A stretch of 42,691 nucleotides of DNA from contig RWJK01001182.1 in the NCBI GenBank assembly GCA_004335835.1, positions 1 through 42,691 on the forward strand, read 5' to 3'. A program made the translations under genes and the position numbers. The notes beneath the pieces are model-generated. The model did not search any database. It was not told the DNA's origin and saw nothing but the letters and a program-made list of their open reading frames with translations. Shown piece by piece: positions 23,766 through 35,935 of this stretch (position 1 is its first letter; each line of letters starts with the position of its first letter). Origin of the DNA: Scenedesmus sp. ARA3. Taxonomy: Eukaryota; Chlorophyta; Chlorophyceae; Sphaeropleales; Scenedesmaceae.

Positions 23766-23887
23766 TGCCTGCCGAGCTGGCTCAGGAGTATGAGCGGCGC
23801 ATGGGTGCTGTGCGTGAGCTGGTGCTGCAGCTCAACCAGGCGCTGCAGGGGCTGAACAGCATACGGGAGCAGGTGGAGGGCGGTTAG
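18551..23887 (+). CDS. dsRNA-binding domain plus Z-alpha-like winged helix protein with long Ala/Gln-rich tail
   Basis: Four exons: 18551-18736, 18982-19213, 19515-19621 and 19952-23887; 1,486 residues, all phases closing. Residues 1 to about 80 form one dsRNA-binding domain: SILNELYQRL (helix 1), a beta region, then the diagnostic FQGSGSSKKEAEHTAANAA. Residues 140-203 form a winged helix (LRILEALAGVYPRTL, AQLAKLCGHF, KSKVNHLLYMKL, then THPPAWRV). Its Lys173, Asn177, Tyr181, Pro197, Pro198 and Trp200 match the Z-alpha residues that contact left-handed DNA/RNA. The rest is disordered: poly-Ala and poly-Gln, a basic RRRRR patch near 21825 that may be a nuclear signal, a Trp-rich stretch at 22335-22925, and a C-terminal helix (ELAQEYERRMGAVREL). 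A role in sensing or regulating structured RNA or Z-form nucleic acid is inferred. No deaminase, kinase or helicase domain is present. Confidence 0.85.
19515..20033 (+). other. Z-alpha-like winged-helix coding segment, split by a 330-bp intron
   Basis: Exon 19515-19621 encodes helices 1 and 2 and ends within the start of the recognition helix; exon 19952 onward continues it (VNHLLY) and the wing with PPAW. In Z-alpha domains the recognition helix carries Lys, Asn and Tyr at spacings of four residues, and the wing carries Pro-Pro-x-Trp; all are here, with one extra residue between Tyr and the Pro pair. The arginine next to the Asn in classical members is His here, and the second Lys is Ser. 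Confidence 0.75.
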
Positions 23888-24011
23888 CAGCACAGCTTAG
23901 ATCAGCTGGCAGTCCTAGGTTACGTTTGTGTGTAGACAGCCAACCTAGGCCGGCTGGCTGCCTGGCGCTGCAGGGGCCGAACAGCATTAGGGAGCAGGTG
24001 CAGAGCGGTTA
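23839..24011 (+). repeat. Tandem copy of the last coding segment in the 3' UTR
   Basis: The final 49 coding bases (23839-23887, including the stop) recur at 23964-24012 with six or so changes, 125 bp downstream. The copy still ends in TAG. It is a partial duplication of the gene end, now untranslated. Confidence 0.85.
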
Positions 24012-25119
24012 GTAGCGCCACCTTGGTGATCTGGCAGTCTTGCGTTATGTGCGTGGATTGAGCAAAGGGTGTCTTACTGCTGTGTTACATACAAGGTTTG
24101 GTGTTGTTGACGCTGCAGCGCATGACTGCTGCCGCCTGTACAGATGTTGCGGTGCAGCTGATCAGCCAAGAGTGCAGCATGTACATTAGCCAGTGGGATT
24201 GCACTGGTGCTGCACTCGGGACCTGAGCGCTGCTGTGTGTCAACGCAAGTTGCTGTGGAGAGGGTGGCTGGCATGTTGGGCGCGCATTGCCACTCTCGAC
24301 TCAACTCAACGTGTTGAGGTTGTTGCGATTGGTGCCGTTGCTGGCAATGCATTTGCCCGGGTGTTCTGTGTTCTACTAGTAGCAGCAGTTTCCCTGCTGC
24401 ACGGGCAGTGCAGCCTGAGGTTGGTGGCAGGTGGCGACGGTTTGGAGGTGAAATCACCAGAGTTGCTGTGGCGCATCGCTTTATGAACTGCGACGGCCTG
24501 ACGTTCAGGTCATAGGGTGCAGTAATCATCAACAACCACCGTCTCGTCACCAATCGTCTGGTATGGCATGCCAAGTAAGAAGGTGGAACTGCCTTACACT
24601 GCAAGGACGTACAAAAACTCGCTTCAAGATAAGCACAGGTACTGCTGTGTTCAGCATGCAACGGATGCTGTGCCACAGATGCAGCAGACTGCAGGGCAAG
24701 CAACTGCCCTGGCCAACAGTCAGGTCTGGGCTGGCAGTACAGGGCCGTCGGTAGCAAGCTTCTGACGACGACGAGTTCTCACTGCAATCTATAGAAACAA
24801 TCAATCCACACATCGTTGTGACCCGCATCACAGTCCTTGCTAACCCACTGCCAGGCAGGACAAGTGGCACTAGCAGGAGGTGACACCACACATCGCACGG
24901 TCTCAACACATTCTGCTGATCGCTTGCAGTTTATTAGATTTGGCCGATTCGTTTAATGGCTGCATCATAGCGTCATTGACTCTCCAACCCACGCTTCACG
25001 ACAGTTCCAGTGCTACGGTCTTGCCTTTCAACAGGCATCGTCTGCTCACATCCAAAAACCGAAACTTTGAGCACTAATTAGCAGATCGAATCGTTTCGGG
25101 GCCGCGGTTGCTGAACAGG
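23888..25119. other. Intergenic region between the Z-alpha gene and UGGT
   Basis: These 1,232 bp contain the gene-end copy at 23964-24012 and otherwise nothing I recognise. An open frame of 227 codons on the minus strand (24757-24074) has no family resemblance, no splice partners and mixed composition; I do not call it a gene. The promoter of UGGT should lie in the right-hand part. Confidence 0.55.
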
Positions 25120-28100
25120 ATGGGCAGAGCTGCTCCAGTGCTGCTTGCAGCAGTGGGCTGGCTCTGCCTACTGCTGGCTGTGCATGCTTCCAACCAGAAA
25201 GGGGCCAGCATCAGCGTCAGGGCCAGGTGGCAGGGCACGCCCTATCTGCTGGAGGCAGCAGAGTTCCTGGTGGGTTGGGGCGCTGCAGCAGTTGCAGCTG
25301 GATCAGCTGGATCAACTGCTTTCGGAGCTGCTTGTGTCCTGCTCGCCTTTTGTGCTAGATGTTGGGAAGCTAAATGATCCCCCATCCTGATTATGCAAAA
25401 GCATTAGATGCAACACCCAACATAAGCATGCCTTGGTGTTGTGTTCAACAGGCGGACGAATCGCAGCAGCTGTACTGGCAGTTCCTGGACAGCTTACAGC
25501 TCAGCGACAGCAGCAGCGGCACGGAGTGCTGGCACAGCATTGTGGACCAGGCATCCAAGCTGTGCTACCCACAAGTAGCAAAGGTGAGCAGATCAGCAGC
25601 AGCATTGTTGTTGCACGCGCTGCAGTGCTGTTTGATATTAGCGTGGCCCTGTGGTGTGGATCCTGCAATAACCCAGACCAACTTTCAAACGCCGAGCGTT
25701 GTTGTGGCATGCCAGTGGCTGCACAGCATGGCCGGGCACTGGGTGCTGTTCGATGTCTCTTATGGGTTTGTGCTGCGGTATATGCCCAGCCATTGCACTA
25801 GCACTGCAGAACTGTGCGCACAGGGGTGCTATTCTGGATGCTGGCCTGTGCATGCTGTTGGTGCTGTGCTACGAGCCTGCTGCTGCAGCTGCTTCACCTG
25901 TCTGTTGCTGCTGCTGCTGCTGCTACTGCTGCTGCAGATCCTGCCTGTGGTGCTGGGTGTGAGGCAGTACTCGGCTCGCCTGGAGATGTTCAGGCAGCTC
26001 ACCAAGCAGCTGCACCCAGCTGCAGAGGTGAGGGTGTGCACAGCGGCAGCAGCAGCAGCAACAGCAGCATCGGCACTACGGCATACGAGCGAGCTGCAGC
26101 TCGCTAGACACAGCAGCGGCAGGTGCACGCAACGCCTGCAGCACCGGCAACACGTACAGCGAGACCCGCTGCTACAGTGCTGTTGTTGAGCTGCCTTCCT
26201 GCCTGCTGCTGCTGCTGCTGCTGTTGCTTGCAGGAGCACTGCTGCTTTGTGGATGTGCACGGCAGTACCGTTACTGAGCCAGCGCAGCTGCCAGCAGCCA
26301 TGCAGCAGGCGCGTGCAGCAGCAGGCAACAGCAGCAGCAGCAGCGCCGCGGGGCAGCTGCAGGAGGCAGACCATGTGTACAACCCGGACCAGCAGGATGC
26401 GCCAGGTGGGTTGGTGGCTTGGCAGCACCTGCAGGTGCAGCTCTGTGCGTGCCACCTTTTGTCTAATTGTTGTGGAAGCAGCTGCTGGCAACTGCAGTTC
26501 AGGGTAGCACACATGTGTTGTGCATCATTGTACATCAAACGTAAACGACGAACATGTCTGGTGCGTGCTAGCTGTCATGATGCTGACAGAGTGCTGACAG
26601 CAATGCCAGCGCAGCCGCAGATCACGTAAGCGCTGCATGCTGCAGTGCGGCTTGTTCACATACCGTGTTGGTGCGCAACTGTAGACGTTGTTCTTGCATG
26701 TGCCCAACAGCTGCATGTGCTGCGTTGTCCTGCAGGTGCTGTTGCGGCAGTGCTGCATGCGTCTCCAGGCACAGACTGCTGGGCCGGCTTGCATGCTGCA
26801 CTGAAGCAGGCAGTGAAGGATGCTGCTGCAGATGCTCCACTAGTGTATGCACACCGGCCGCTGCTGCCAGCTGCATGCAAGGTAAACAACAGCAGCATGT
26901 TAGCATGTTAGCACCAGCAGAATGCAGCTGTAAATGCAGAAACATTGACCGCTTGAGTGTTTAGATGCGCTGCCTTCCTTGCGTCCCTCTGCATGTCCTG
27001 CTGGCACCATGTGAGCGCTACGTGCTGCTTGTTTTTGTATGGGTGAACGGTTCGGCTGCGTACGCTTGCACTGCCCTTTCTGCCGCTGCACTACCACACA
27101 CATCCTGCACGCGAGCCTGCAATTGTTTTATGTGCTGATATGCTGCCACACGCATTGCAGGCGGTGCATGCATGCGCTGCCCTAGGCACAGAGGAGCAGC
27201 TAGTGCTCTCTTGTGGGCTAACCGCGCAATGGTGGTCGTGCTGCTGTGTTTTTGTGGCTTGCAGGCGGTGCATGCATGCGCTGCCCTAGGCACAGAGGAG
27301 CAGCTAGTGCTCTCTTGTGGGCTAACTGCGCAATGGTGGTCGTGCTGCTGTGTTTTCTTGTGGCTTGCAGGCGGTGCATGCCTGTGCTTCCTTAAACACA
27401 GAGGAGCAGCTAGTGCTCTGTTGTGAGCTGACTGTGCAATGGTGGTCGTGCTGCTGTGCTTTTTTGCGGCTTGCAGGCGGTGCATGCCTGTGCTTCCTTA
27501 GGCACAGAGGAGCAGCTAGTGCTCTGTTGTGAGCTGACTGCACAACGTTGACCGTGCTGCTGTACTTTTTTGTGGCTTGCAGGCGGTGCATGCATGTGCT
27601 TCCTTGGGCACCGAAGAGCAGCTAGTGCTCCCCGGCTATGGCGTGGAAGCCGTCCTCAAAAACATGGAATACTCAGCCATGGACGAAAAGAGCAAGGCCG
27701 ATGCCGCTGCAGCCGCCGCCAAGAAGAAGCTTGCAGGAAATGCGGATGACGCGCTTGCAGGACTTGATGCTTCGCAACTGGGGGAGGTCAAAGGCTTCAA
27801 GTTTGATGTGCTGGTGAAGCGGAAGCCGCAGCTGGTGCAGGAGTTGATGACGTTTAGGGACGTGCTGATGTCAAGTGACGAGGAGGAGAGCATCAAGGTG
27901 AGTGGAAGGATGGAGTTGGACGGCAGCTGGGAATCCGAACAAGTGTTGTGGCAGCTGGTGCAGGAGCTGCTGACATTTAGGGACGTGCTGATGTCCAGCG
28001 ATGAAGAGGAGAGCATCAAGGTGCACATTAATTGAAGCGGGGGGTTTGCATTATGCTGTGTGACACGGTAGGCGCGCCGGCGTGCTGTCTGCTGCAGCCA

Positions 28101-31100
28101 GCTTGCGCGGGGTATGCATGCCACCGCGTTGCTGCTGCAGCCAATCCGCCGCTGACTGTACGACATGTCGCCTATCAGAGTGTCCTGCATGTGTGTATGC
28201 CGCAGGTGTGGGACGTGAAGGACGCCGGTCTTCAGGCAGCCAGCCGTATGGCAGCTGCCCACCCCACTGGCACTGTCGTCCTCAATAACCTTTGAATCTC
28301 TTCTTTAGCCATGCCGTCCTGCACCACACCTTGAATGCCACAGGTGTGGGACGTGAAGGACGCCGGTCTTCAGGCAGCCAGCCGTGTTGCTGCTGCCGCT
28401 GATCCGCTGGCGCTGCTGGCTGAGATCAGCCAGAACTTCCCTGCCATCGTGTCCAGCCTCACGAGGCAGCAGGTGAGAGAGATAGGCTTTGAGGCTTATG
28501 TTTGTAGGGTTTGAGTACATCATAGGGCGGCCACCAGCTGCCAGCTGCGTGCTGAGATCGGCCAGAACTTCCCTGCCAGCCTCACGCGGCAGCAGGTGAG
28601 CAGGACACACGCTCCAGGTAGTTGAATGCTGGTGATTACTAAATGCATGCAATGCAGGTGCTAGACAGCCTGCGCAGCGACACATCGCAACCAGCGCTGC
28701 ATCATCAGCTGTGTGTAGCAGTGACGATTGCTTCTATGGCTATGTAATGGTGGTAAACTGTCTGCAACGCAGGTGCCGGACAGCCTGCGCAGCGACACGC
28801 GCTACAACCAGCGCTACGTCAACCCGGGCGCCAACTTTGTGATACTCAACGGCATGCTCATGGAGGTCAAGAACTTTGAGCTTTATAGTGAGTGGCACGT
28901 GACAAATGACAAGTGACAGATGACGAGTGACAGTGACATGTGGTAGTGGCAGGGGGCATGTAATGGCACTAGCAGCGCGGTCAGGCTTGTCTGTTGAAGA
29001 GTGCTGGTTGTGGTGTGTTTTGATGAAGTTGCGAGGTCGAGCTGTACATTGGACGGCGTGCAACATATGACTGTCATGTGGTATCTCACCGCCACTGCTG
29101 GCACATCATTTCGTCATTGCTGCAGCCTTCCTGGATCGCCTTCGCATCGAGCTGCGGCTGCAAGGGCAGCCTGCAGGGTTTGGCGCTGACCTTTGCCTGC
29201 TACTTACTGCTTCTTGCTGCTGCTGCTGCTGCTGCCCTTAGCCTTCCTGGATCGCCTGCGCATCGAGCTGCGGCTGCAGGGCCAGTTGCAGGGTTTGGGG
29301 CTGGCCCCCGGCACAGTGCAGCGGCTGCTGGAAACCCGATTAGATCACGACCCCAATGGGCTGGCTGACCTGCGGCTAGATCTGTCCCCAATGAAGCACG
29401 TGAGTGACGCATACACATGATGTATGATACTGTCAGTACGTATGCATAGCCCGGTTAATCTGGCTGACCTGTGGCTGGACGTGGACCCTACTTTGTTTGA
29501 GCTGTGCATTGACTCCAACTAGCGGCTGCCGCGCGCGCTCGACATATGCAATCCCGCCTCTGACTCAGCTTGTTCCTGCTCTGTGTGCAGGTGCTGTGGC
29601 TGAACAACCCCGCGCGTGACAAGTCTCACGCCCACCTCAGCAAGCACCTGCAGCACCTGCTGAACATGTACCCCGGGAGGCTGGGCCCAATGGCAGTCAA
29701 CCTGATGCACATCGTGTCAGTTGGGGACCCGCTGAGTCCGGAGTGCATCGCGCTGGCTGGGAGCCTGCAGCGCACCGCGCAAAGGTGAGAAAGGAGGTCA
29801 CCTATTGCCGTATGAATTCGGCTGTGACGAATGTCACATTTAGATAAGGCATCCAGCATGTATCCTGGGAGGCTGGGCCCCATGGCTGTGAACTTGATGC
29901 ACATTGTGTCAGTTGGGGACCCGCTGAGTCCGGAGTGCATTGCACTGGCTGGAAGCCTGCAGCGCACCGCGCAAAGGTGAGAGAAGAGGATACCTATTGG
30001 CATTTGCTTTGAAGTGTGACTAGTTTGGATCAAACAGGCATCCTGCATATATTCTGGGCGGCTTGGCCCCATGGCAGTCAACCTGATGCACATCGTGTCA
30101 GTTGGGGACCCGCTGAGTCCGGAGTGCATTGCACTGGCAGGGAGCTTGCAGCGCACAGCACAGACGTAAGTAAGGCTACAGTGTGTCTTTTGTGGCTTGA
30201 AGGGTTACGAGATTCCGATCTTCATCGATGAAGAAGATATCCTACGTACCGGGCAAGCTAGAGCCTATGGCTGTGAACTTGATGCGCATCATGTTGGTGG
30301 GCAACATAAGTCCGCCTTGGTTGCCTGCAACCTCTGCACGCTGCCATCTCTTGCTGCTGCTGCAGGCTGCAGCCAATCCGTGCCGGCATGCTGCCTGTGG
30401 TGCCTGAATGCACGCTGCCATGTCTTTCTGCTGTTGCAGGCTGCAGCCGATCCGTGCCGGCATGCTGCCTGTGGTGCCTGAGGCCGTGGCGCGGGCAGAG
30501 GCGCGGCGCGCCAACCCGGGGCACACAGTGGACATGCCTACCTGGCAGGTGCGCGTGCTGTGTTGGTGCGCGTGCTGTTTCCAGCCGTTGGCGGTGTAGG
30601 TGCACAATCATGTGACGCACCTACGTCTTTGGGCTAATTGAATCCTGTGGGCGCTGATGCTCCTCTGATGCTTTTGGAGGCTGTCATAGCACATGCAATA
30701 ATCATGTTACATCGCACTCGGTCGCTCCTGAAGGGACGGTGCAGTCGTCAGCGCTGTTTGCTTCTGCTGATCAGTTGCAGGAGCTGCTCAGCTTGCAGGC
30801 GCTCCTCTTTGATTGTGCTGCTGATGCCGCCGCTGTCTTATTGTTCCTGCCTATTTATGCTGCTGCTGCTGCCGCCGTCTTATTGTTCCTGCTTGATTAT
30901 GCTGCTGCTGCTGCTGCCGCTGTCTTATTGTTCCTGCTTGATTATGATGCTGCTGCTGCCGCTGTCTCATTGTTCCTGCTGCCTCTGTACATTCATCTAG
31001 ACGATGTCCAACTCCGAGAAGTTCACGCGCGCCATGCTGACCATTCGATCAGCTTTCGGCACGCCAGCTGCTTGGGAGTTCTGGGCTGGCATGGGCCGCG

Positions 31101-32474
31101 AGCAGATGGAGAAAGCCTTGGCTTCTGGCGATGCTAAGAAGGTCGAGACTACGCTGCAGTCGATGTTTGTGGGCCAGTGGAGTGCTGCGGCGGGTCAGGC
31201 GCGCACCAACAAAGCCAAGGTGGCTGCAAAGAAGGACAGCTACAAGGTGCGGGGATGGTATGTAGTGTTTTTGTGTGTGTGCGGATGCGCATGCGTATGC
31301 CTATGCAGAAAGTATGCGTGTGCATGCGTGCCTGCATAGATGTACGCATGTTTGGGTGCGGGCGCATGCGTATGTGTGGAGTTGCGCCCCCGCGTTCAGG
31401 TGTGTTCGCTTGTGTTTGCGCACGTGTGTGCAAGTGCTTGCGGGTATGCACGCGCGTGAGCGTATGGACTCGTGTTTGCGCATCTTGCATCTGCGCGTGT
31501 GTGCATGCACACTTGTGTGCGCATATGTGCATGCATGTGCGCCGTTTGCATGTGCGCGTGTGCATGCGCGGGTGTGTGTGCACGTATGCCCGTGCATCTG
31601 TGTGCTTGTGTGTGCTCGTGGGTGCTTGCGCCTTTCATTTGTGCTTGTGCATGTGTGCGTGTGTGTATATGTGCACGTGCTTGTGCAAGCGTGACCACGT
31701 GTGCGCACGTACATGCATGTATCAGCGAGAGTCTGTGCATCTGCGTATGCGGGTGAACACGCGAGTGCGGCAGTGCCGCGCATGTGTGTATGCGTGCATG
31801 TGCATATGTGGATGGTATGTTGCGTGTGCATGCGCATGCGCGTGCGCATATGCTTACTTGTGCGCGCATATGCATGCATGTGCGGATGTGCTTGCGTGCG
31901 CGCGCAGCAACTGTGTGCGCGCGTGTGCGCATGTACTGCTTGCCCGCATGTGTGTGGTGTGCGTGCGCATGTGCGTGCGTGTATGTGCGTGGGCATGTGT
32001 GTGTGCTTGCGTGAGCGAGTGGCAAATCGTGTGCGATTGTGTGCGCTTGTGTGCGCGCGCTGCTTGCGATCAAGACATGCGGCTGCGCGCAAGTGTGGGT
32101 GTGCGTGTATGCCTGCCTGCGCGCGCGTGTGCATCTCACTTCCTCGGCGCGGCGCCCGTGCGCGCGTGTGCGCGCGTGTGCGCGCATGCAGTTGCCCGCA
32201 CACGTGGCATGGCCGCGCGCGTGTGCGTGCGTGTGTGCCTATACTTGCCTGCACGCGCGGATGTGCGTGCAAGTGCTCGAGTGCTTGCATGTGCGCTGCA
32301 TCGGTGCGTGCTTGGGTGCGCGCGTGTGTGTGCTTGCGCGCATACGGTGCAAATGTGCATGCTTGAGCATGTGCAGTGTGCATGCAGCACAGTGCAAGTG
32401 TGCCCTCTGCAGAGTTGCGAGAGCGCGTGTACTTGCGTGCTTGTGTGCATGTGCGCGTCACAGCCGGCTTGACC

Positions 32475-32514
<40 letters not shown>

Positions 32515-35500
32515 ACTGCCTACAACTTTCCCCAGGCGTGGGAGGAGCTCAAGTCCGGCAGTGGCTATGCTTCAGAGGCCGGCATGCAGCTGGCCGACAT
32601 ATCCGGCTACCTGCTGAGCAAGGTGGGTGGGAACGGTGCGTATGGATTCAAAACAGGGTAGGAGGCAAGGCAATGATCTCTGCACGCCTGCGCTGGACGC
32701 ATGCTACCATATACCTGAGCAAAAAGTATAGTATGAGCACACGAGGACCGGGTTTTTCCTGGCGAACCTGCCGAGGCCATCTTGGTGGCTCAATGGCAAT
32801 GCTGCCGGCCATCCCTAATATCCTAAAATATCCGAACATGGCTATACCTGACCAAGAAAACCTGGTGTAATGCCTGCAATACCAAATGCTGTCTCCGCGC
32901 TTGCATAGTTGCGTTGATACCTGTATGTACGGTTTGAAGTCGCGTTGTGCAGGGCCTGTCGCACCTGCCCTGGCCGGCTTGGTGGATCAACGGCATGCTG
33001 GCAACCTTCCCTGATAACACCTGAGGGCGGCGCAGCAAAAGCCACCTCCAAAAAGGCAAATAAAACCAAACCAAGTGCGTCGGGCGCCAAGCGTGCGATA
33101 CTCACTCTTGCATATCATATGCAAATGTGAGTCACACTTTGTCCCGCCTGTCAACTGGCGCTGTGCAGGGCTTGGCCCACCTGCCGAAGCCGTCTTGGTG
33201 GCTCAACGGCATGCTGGCAGCCATCCCTGAGGGCGGCGGGGCTGCAGAAACTATTTCTCAAAATGCTCAAACCCGACCGAAAACACCCGGCGCAACGCCT
33301 GCATTGCCAAATGATGTCTCCGCGCTTGTATAGTTGCGTGTTTACCTGTCTTACGGTTCGACATCACACCGTGCAGGGCTTGGCGCATCTGCCGAAGCCG
33401 TCTTGGTGGCTCAACGGCATGCTGGCAGCCATCCCTGAAGGCGGCGGGGCTGCTGTGGACCAGGAACTGAATTATGCGGTGATGGGCGAGATGCAGCTGC
33501 TGCAGGAGCACATCTACTTCGGGCGCATCGACGGCGAGGAGCCGGTGAGTATTGGACTCGTGAAGTGGGTTCAAACATCAAGTTTGGGGACAGGAATGAG
33601 AGCTGGGGTGTGCTGGGCATGCAGCGCTTGGTATTGCATGCGCATTGCAGTGTCTGCACACCTGTTTTGCACAAGTCAGCCGTCAGCAGGAGCGCCGTCA
33701 GTGGTTGGGAGGGGGAGGGGGGATGTATCAGTGATGGGCGAGATGCAGCTGCTGCAGGAGCACATCTACTTTGGGCGCATCGACGGCGAGGAGCCGGTGA
33801 GGCGGGAGACCCAAGAAGTGTATTTGCGATTTATACTTTGAACAGACTTGCAGGGTAGCGCAACAATGCTACATGCACTGCAGAACAAACAGTGCCTGGT
33901 GTGCAACAAGAGCAGTAGCAGACAGAGCTGGTGCGGCGAAATCCTCCTGACAATGTGCGGATGTGCGGCTGCTGCTGCGCCTGCAGGTGATTGAGTCTCT
34001 GATGGAGCTGCTGGTGTCGGTGCGTCACTGGAACCCGCGCGTGCTGGGCATGGACGATGACGGCGAGGCAAAGAAGGTGAGGCTTGAATTGAGTTTAAGG
34101 TTGTGCACAAGGCTTGTGCTGGTGTGTGCATGTGCACGTGCGCGCTCGTGTGTCAGCGTTCGTGCATTGGAGCATGCATACGGCTGTCGACTTGTGCTGT
34201 GCGTTGAGCTTTGACATATTCGCCAGGAGACGGTGCCCTTCACCCAACCCTTCGTGCGCCTGCGACATAATACCGAATGCATGTTGAGTGCGGCTGCTCC
34301 TGCATGTGTGCTGTTTCTTGATTGCAGGCTGTGCTGAGCACCTCCCTCAGCCAGGTGCCAAAGCCCTCACCTACTTCTCATGCATGTGCATGCCCGATGT
34401 CTCCTGCCATGTCACAGCAACCAAACATGCACACTTGTGACGTGCGGCTGCTCCTGCCTGTATGTTGTCTCGCTTGCAGACTGTGCTGAGCAGCGGCCTT
34501 AGCCACCCAGGAGCCAAAGCCCTCACGCATGTGCTCCAATCAACAGGTGCACGCGAGTTGAAAACCCAACTTTGCATGCAACGTGCAACTGCGCTTTGCC
34601 TTCCCTTTTGTGCAGACTGTGCTGAGCAGCGCCCTCAGCCACCCAGGTGCCAAAGCTCTCACCTACCTGCACCCCTCCAAGACAGCAGGCAGAGTGAAGC
34701 CTGTCACTCACTGGGTGGCAGTTGATCTATCACAGCAGCGCGGCAGGTCGCTTGCTGCTGCTGCTGTGGGCTTCCTGCAAGATGTGGAGGATGATTTTGA
34801 GCCTGCTGCTTCGCGTGTGGCGCTGCTGCTGGCGCCTGCAAAGGCAGCTACTGCGCTGGATGTGGCGGTTGCAACCGCACTCAAGGTGCGCGCGAGTACG
34901 TCAACACATCCACATCATGCCATGTGCACATGCCTGGTTTGTTGCTGTGGGCTTAGCAGAGTGCTGTTTGTTGTGGAGCGGCTCTTGTTTGTTTGTAAGG
35001 TCGATTGCATGGGCTTCCTGCAAGATGTGGAGGACGATTTTGAGCATGCTGCTTCGCGTGTGGCGCTGCTGCTGGCGCCGGCAAAGGCAGCTGCTGCGCT
35101 GGATGTGGCGGTTGCAACTGCACGCAAGGTGCGCGCAAGCGCTTTAGCACTTGCACATTTCTTTGTTGGTCTTATGTGCGCATTGGGCTCTGCAGATGGA
35201 TGTCTGTTGGTAGAGCGGCTCATGCTCTGTTGTTGAGGTCAGAAAGTATGCGCTCGCAGCACAAGCAGTGGTGCGGGAGAGACTCTTGTGCCTGCTGCTT
35301 CGCGCGTGGTGCTGCTGCTGGCACCAGCAAAGCTATTACTCTGACCTGTATACTCTATTGCAACCCACTCTCTTGCTCTTGTTGCTGCTGGTGCAGGCTT
35401 TTGCAGAGGATGCAAAGATCCTGTCATTGCTGGCGCAGCTGCTGCAGCTGGAGCTCGGCTCCAAGCTTGCCGCGCTGCCTGCAGCAGAGCTGGCCAGCAG

Positions 35501-35892
35501 CCCTGACTGGCAGCAGCAGCTGCAGGCTGCTGCCAAGGAGGCTGGCGTTGCAGCAGCTGATTCGTGGGACTGCGGAGAAGCAGCGGTGAGTGCTCAGAAT
35601 AGGACAGCTGGTGCTGCTGTGTTGTGTTGTGTGCCACACCACGCAGCATGCTGCGTGGTGTGGCTGCTGTGCTTTGCAGTGAGCAGTGCTTATCCTGAAA
35701 GAGAGCGCCAGCTGCTCAAGGTTGTTCACCAAGGCACCCAGTAGCATGATGTCCTACGCTGCTCCTTCTGCTGCTGCTGCCACTGCTGCTGTTTGCTTGC
35801 TGCGCAGCGTAGGTCAAGGCAGCACTAAACAGCATCGCTACCTAACCTGGCAGTGACGCAGCTTCCTCACGTGCTTGAAACCTGTACATCTG

Positions 35893-35935
<43 letters not shown>

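Noticed and set aside
24074..24757. 227-codon minus-strand open frame between the Z-alpha gene and UGGT
   Set aside because: No recognisable domain, mixed composition and no supporting splice partners; length is not exceptional for this GC content.
27161..27630. Regular 106-bp repeats suggestive of a CRISPR-like array
   Set aside because: The genome is eukaryotic and the units are copies of a UGGT exon head with its acceptor; there are no constant repeats with unique spacers.
30739..30990. Open frame running through the 42-bp minisatellite as an extra UGGT exon
   Set aside because: No convincing donor follows it, and joining exon 11 (30548) directly to 31001 keeps phase and the expected UGGT alignment.
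31177..32472. Long plus-strand open frame rich in Cys/Val/Arg, and a 386-codon minus-strand frame opposite it (32461-31301)
   Set aside because: Both exist because alternating TG/CG sequence rarely forms stop codons; composition is that of the repeat, and the region lies in a UGGT intron flanked by well-supported exons.
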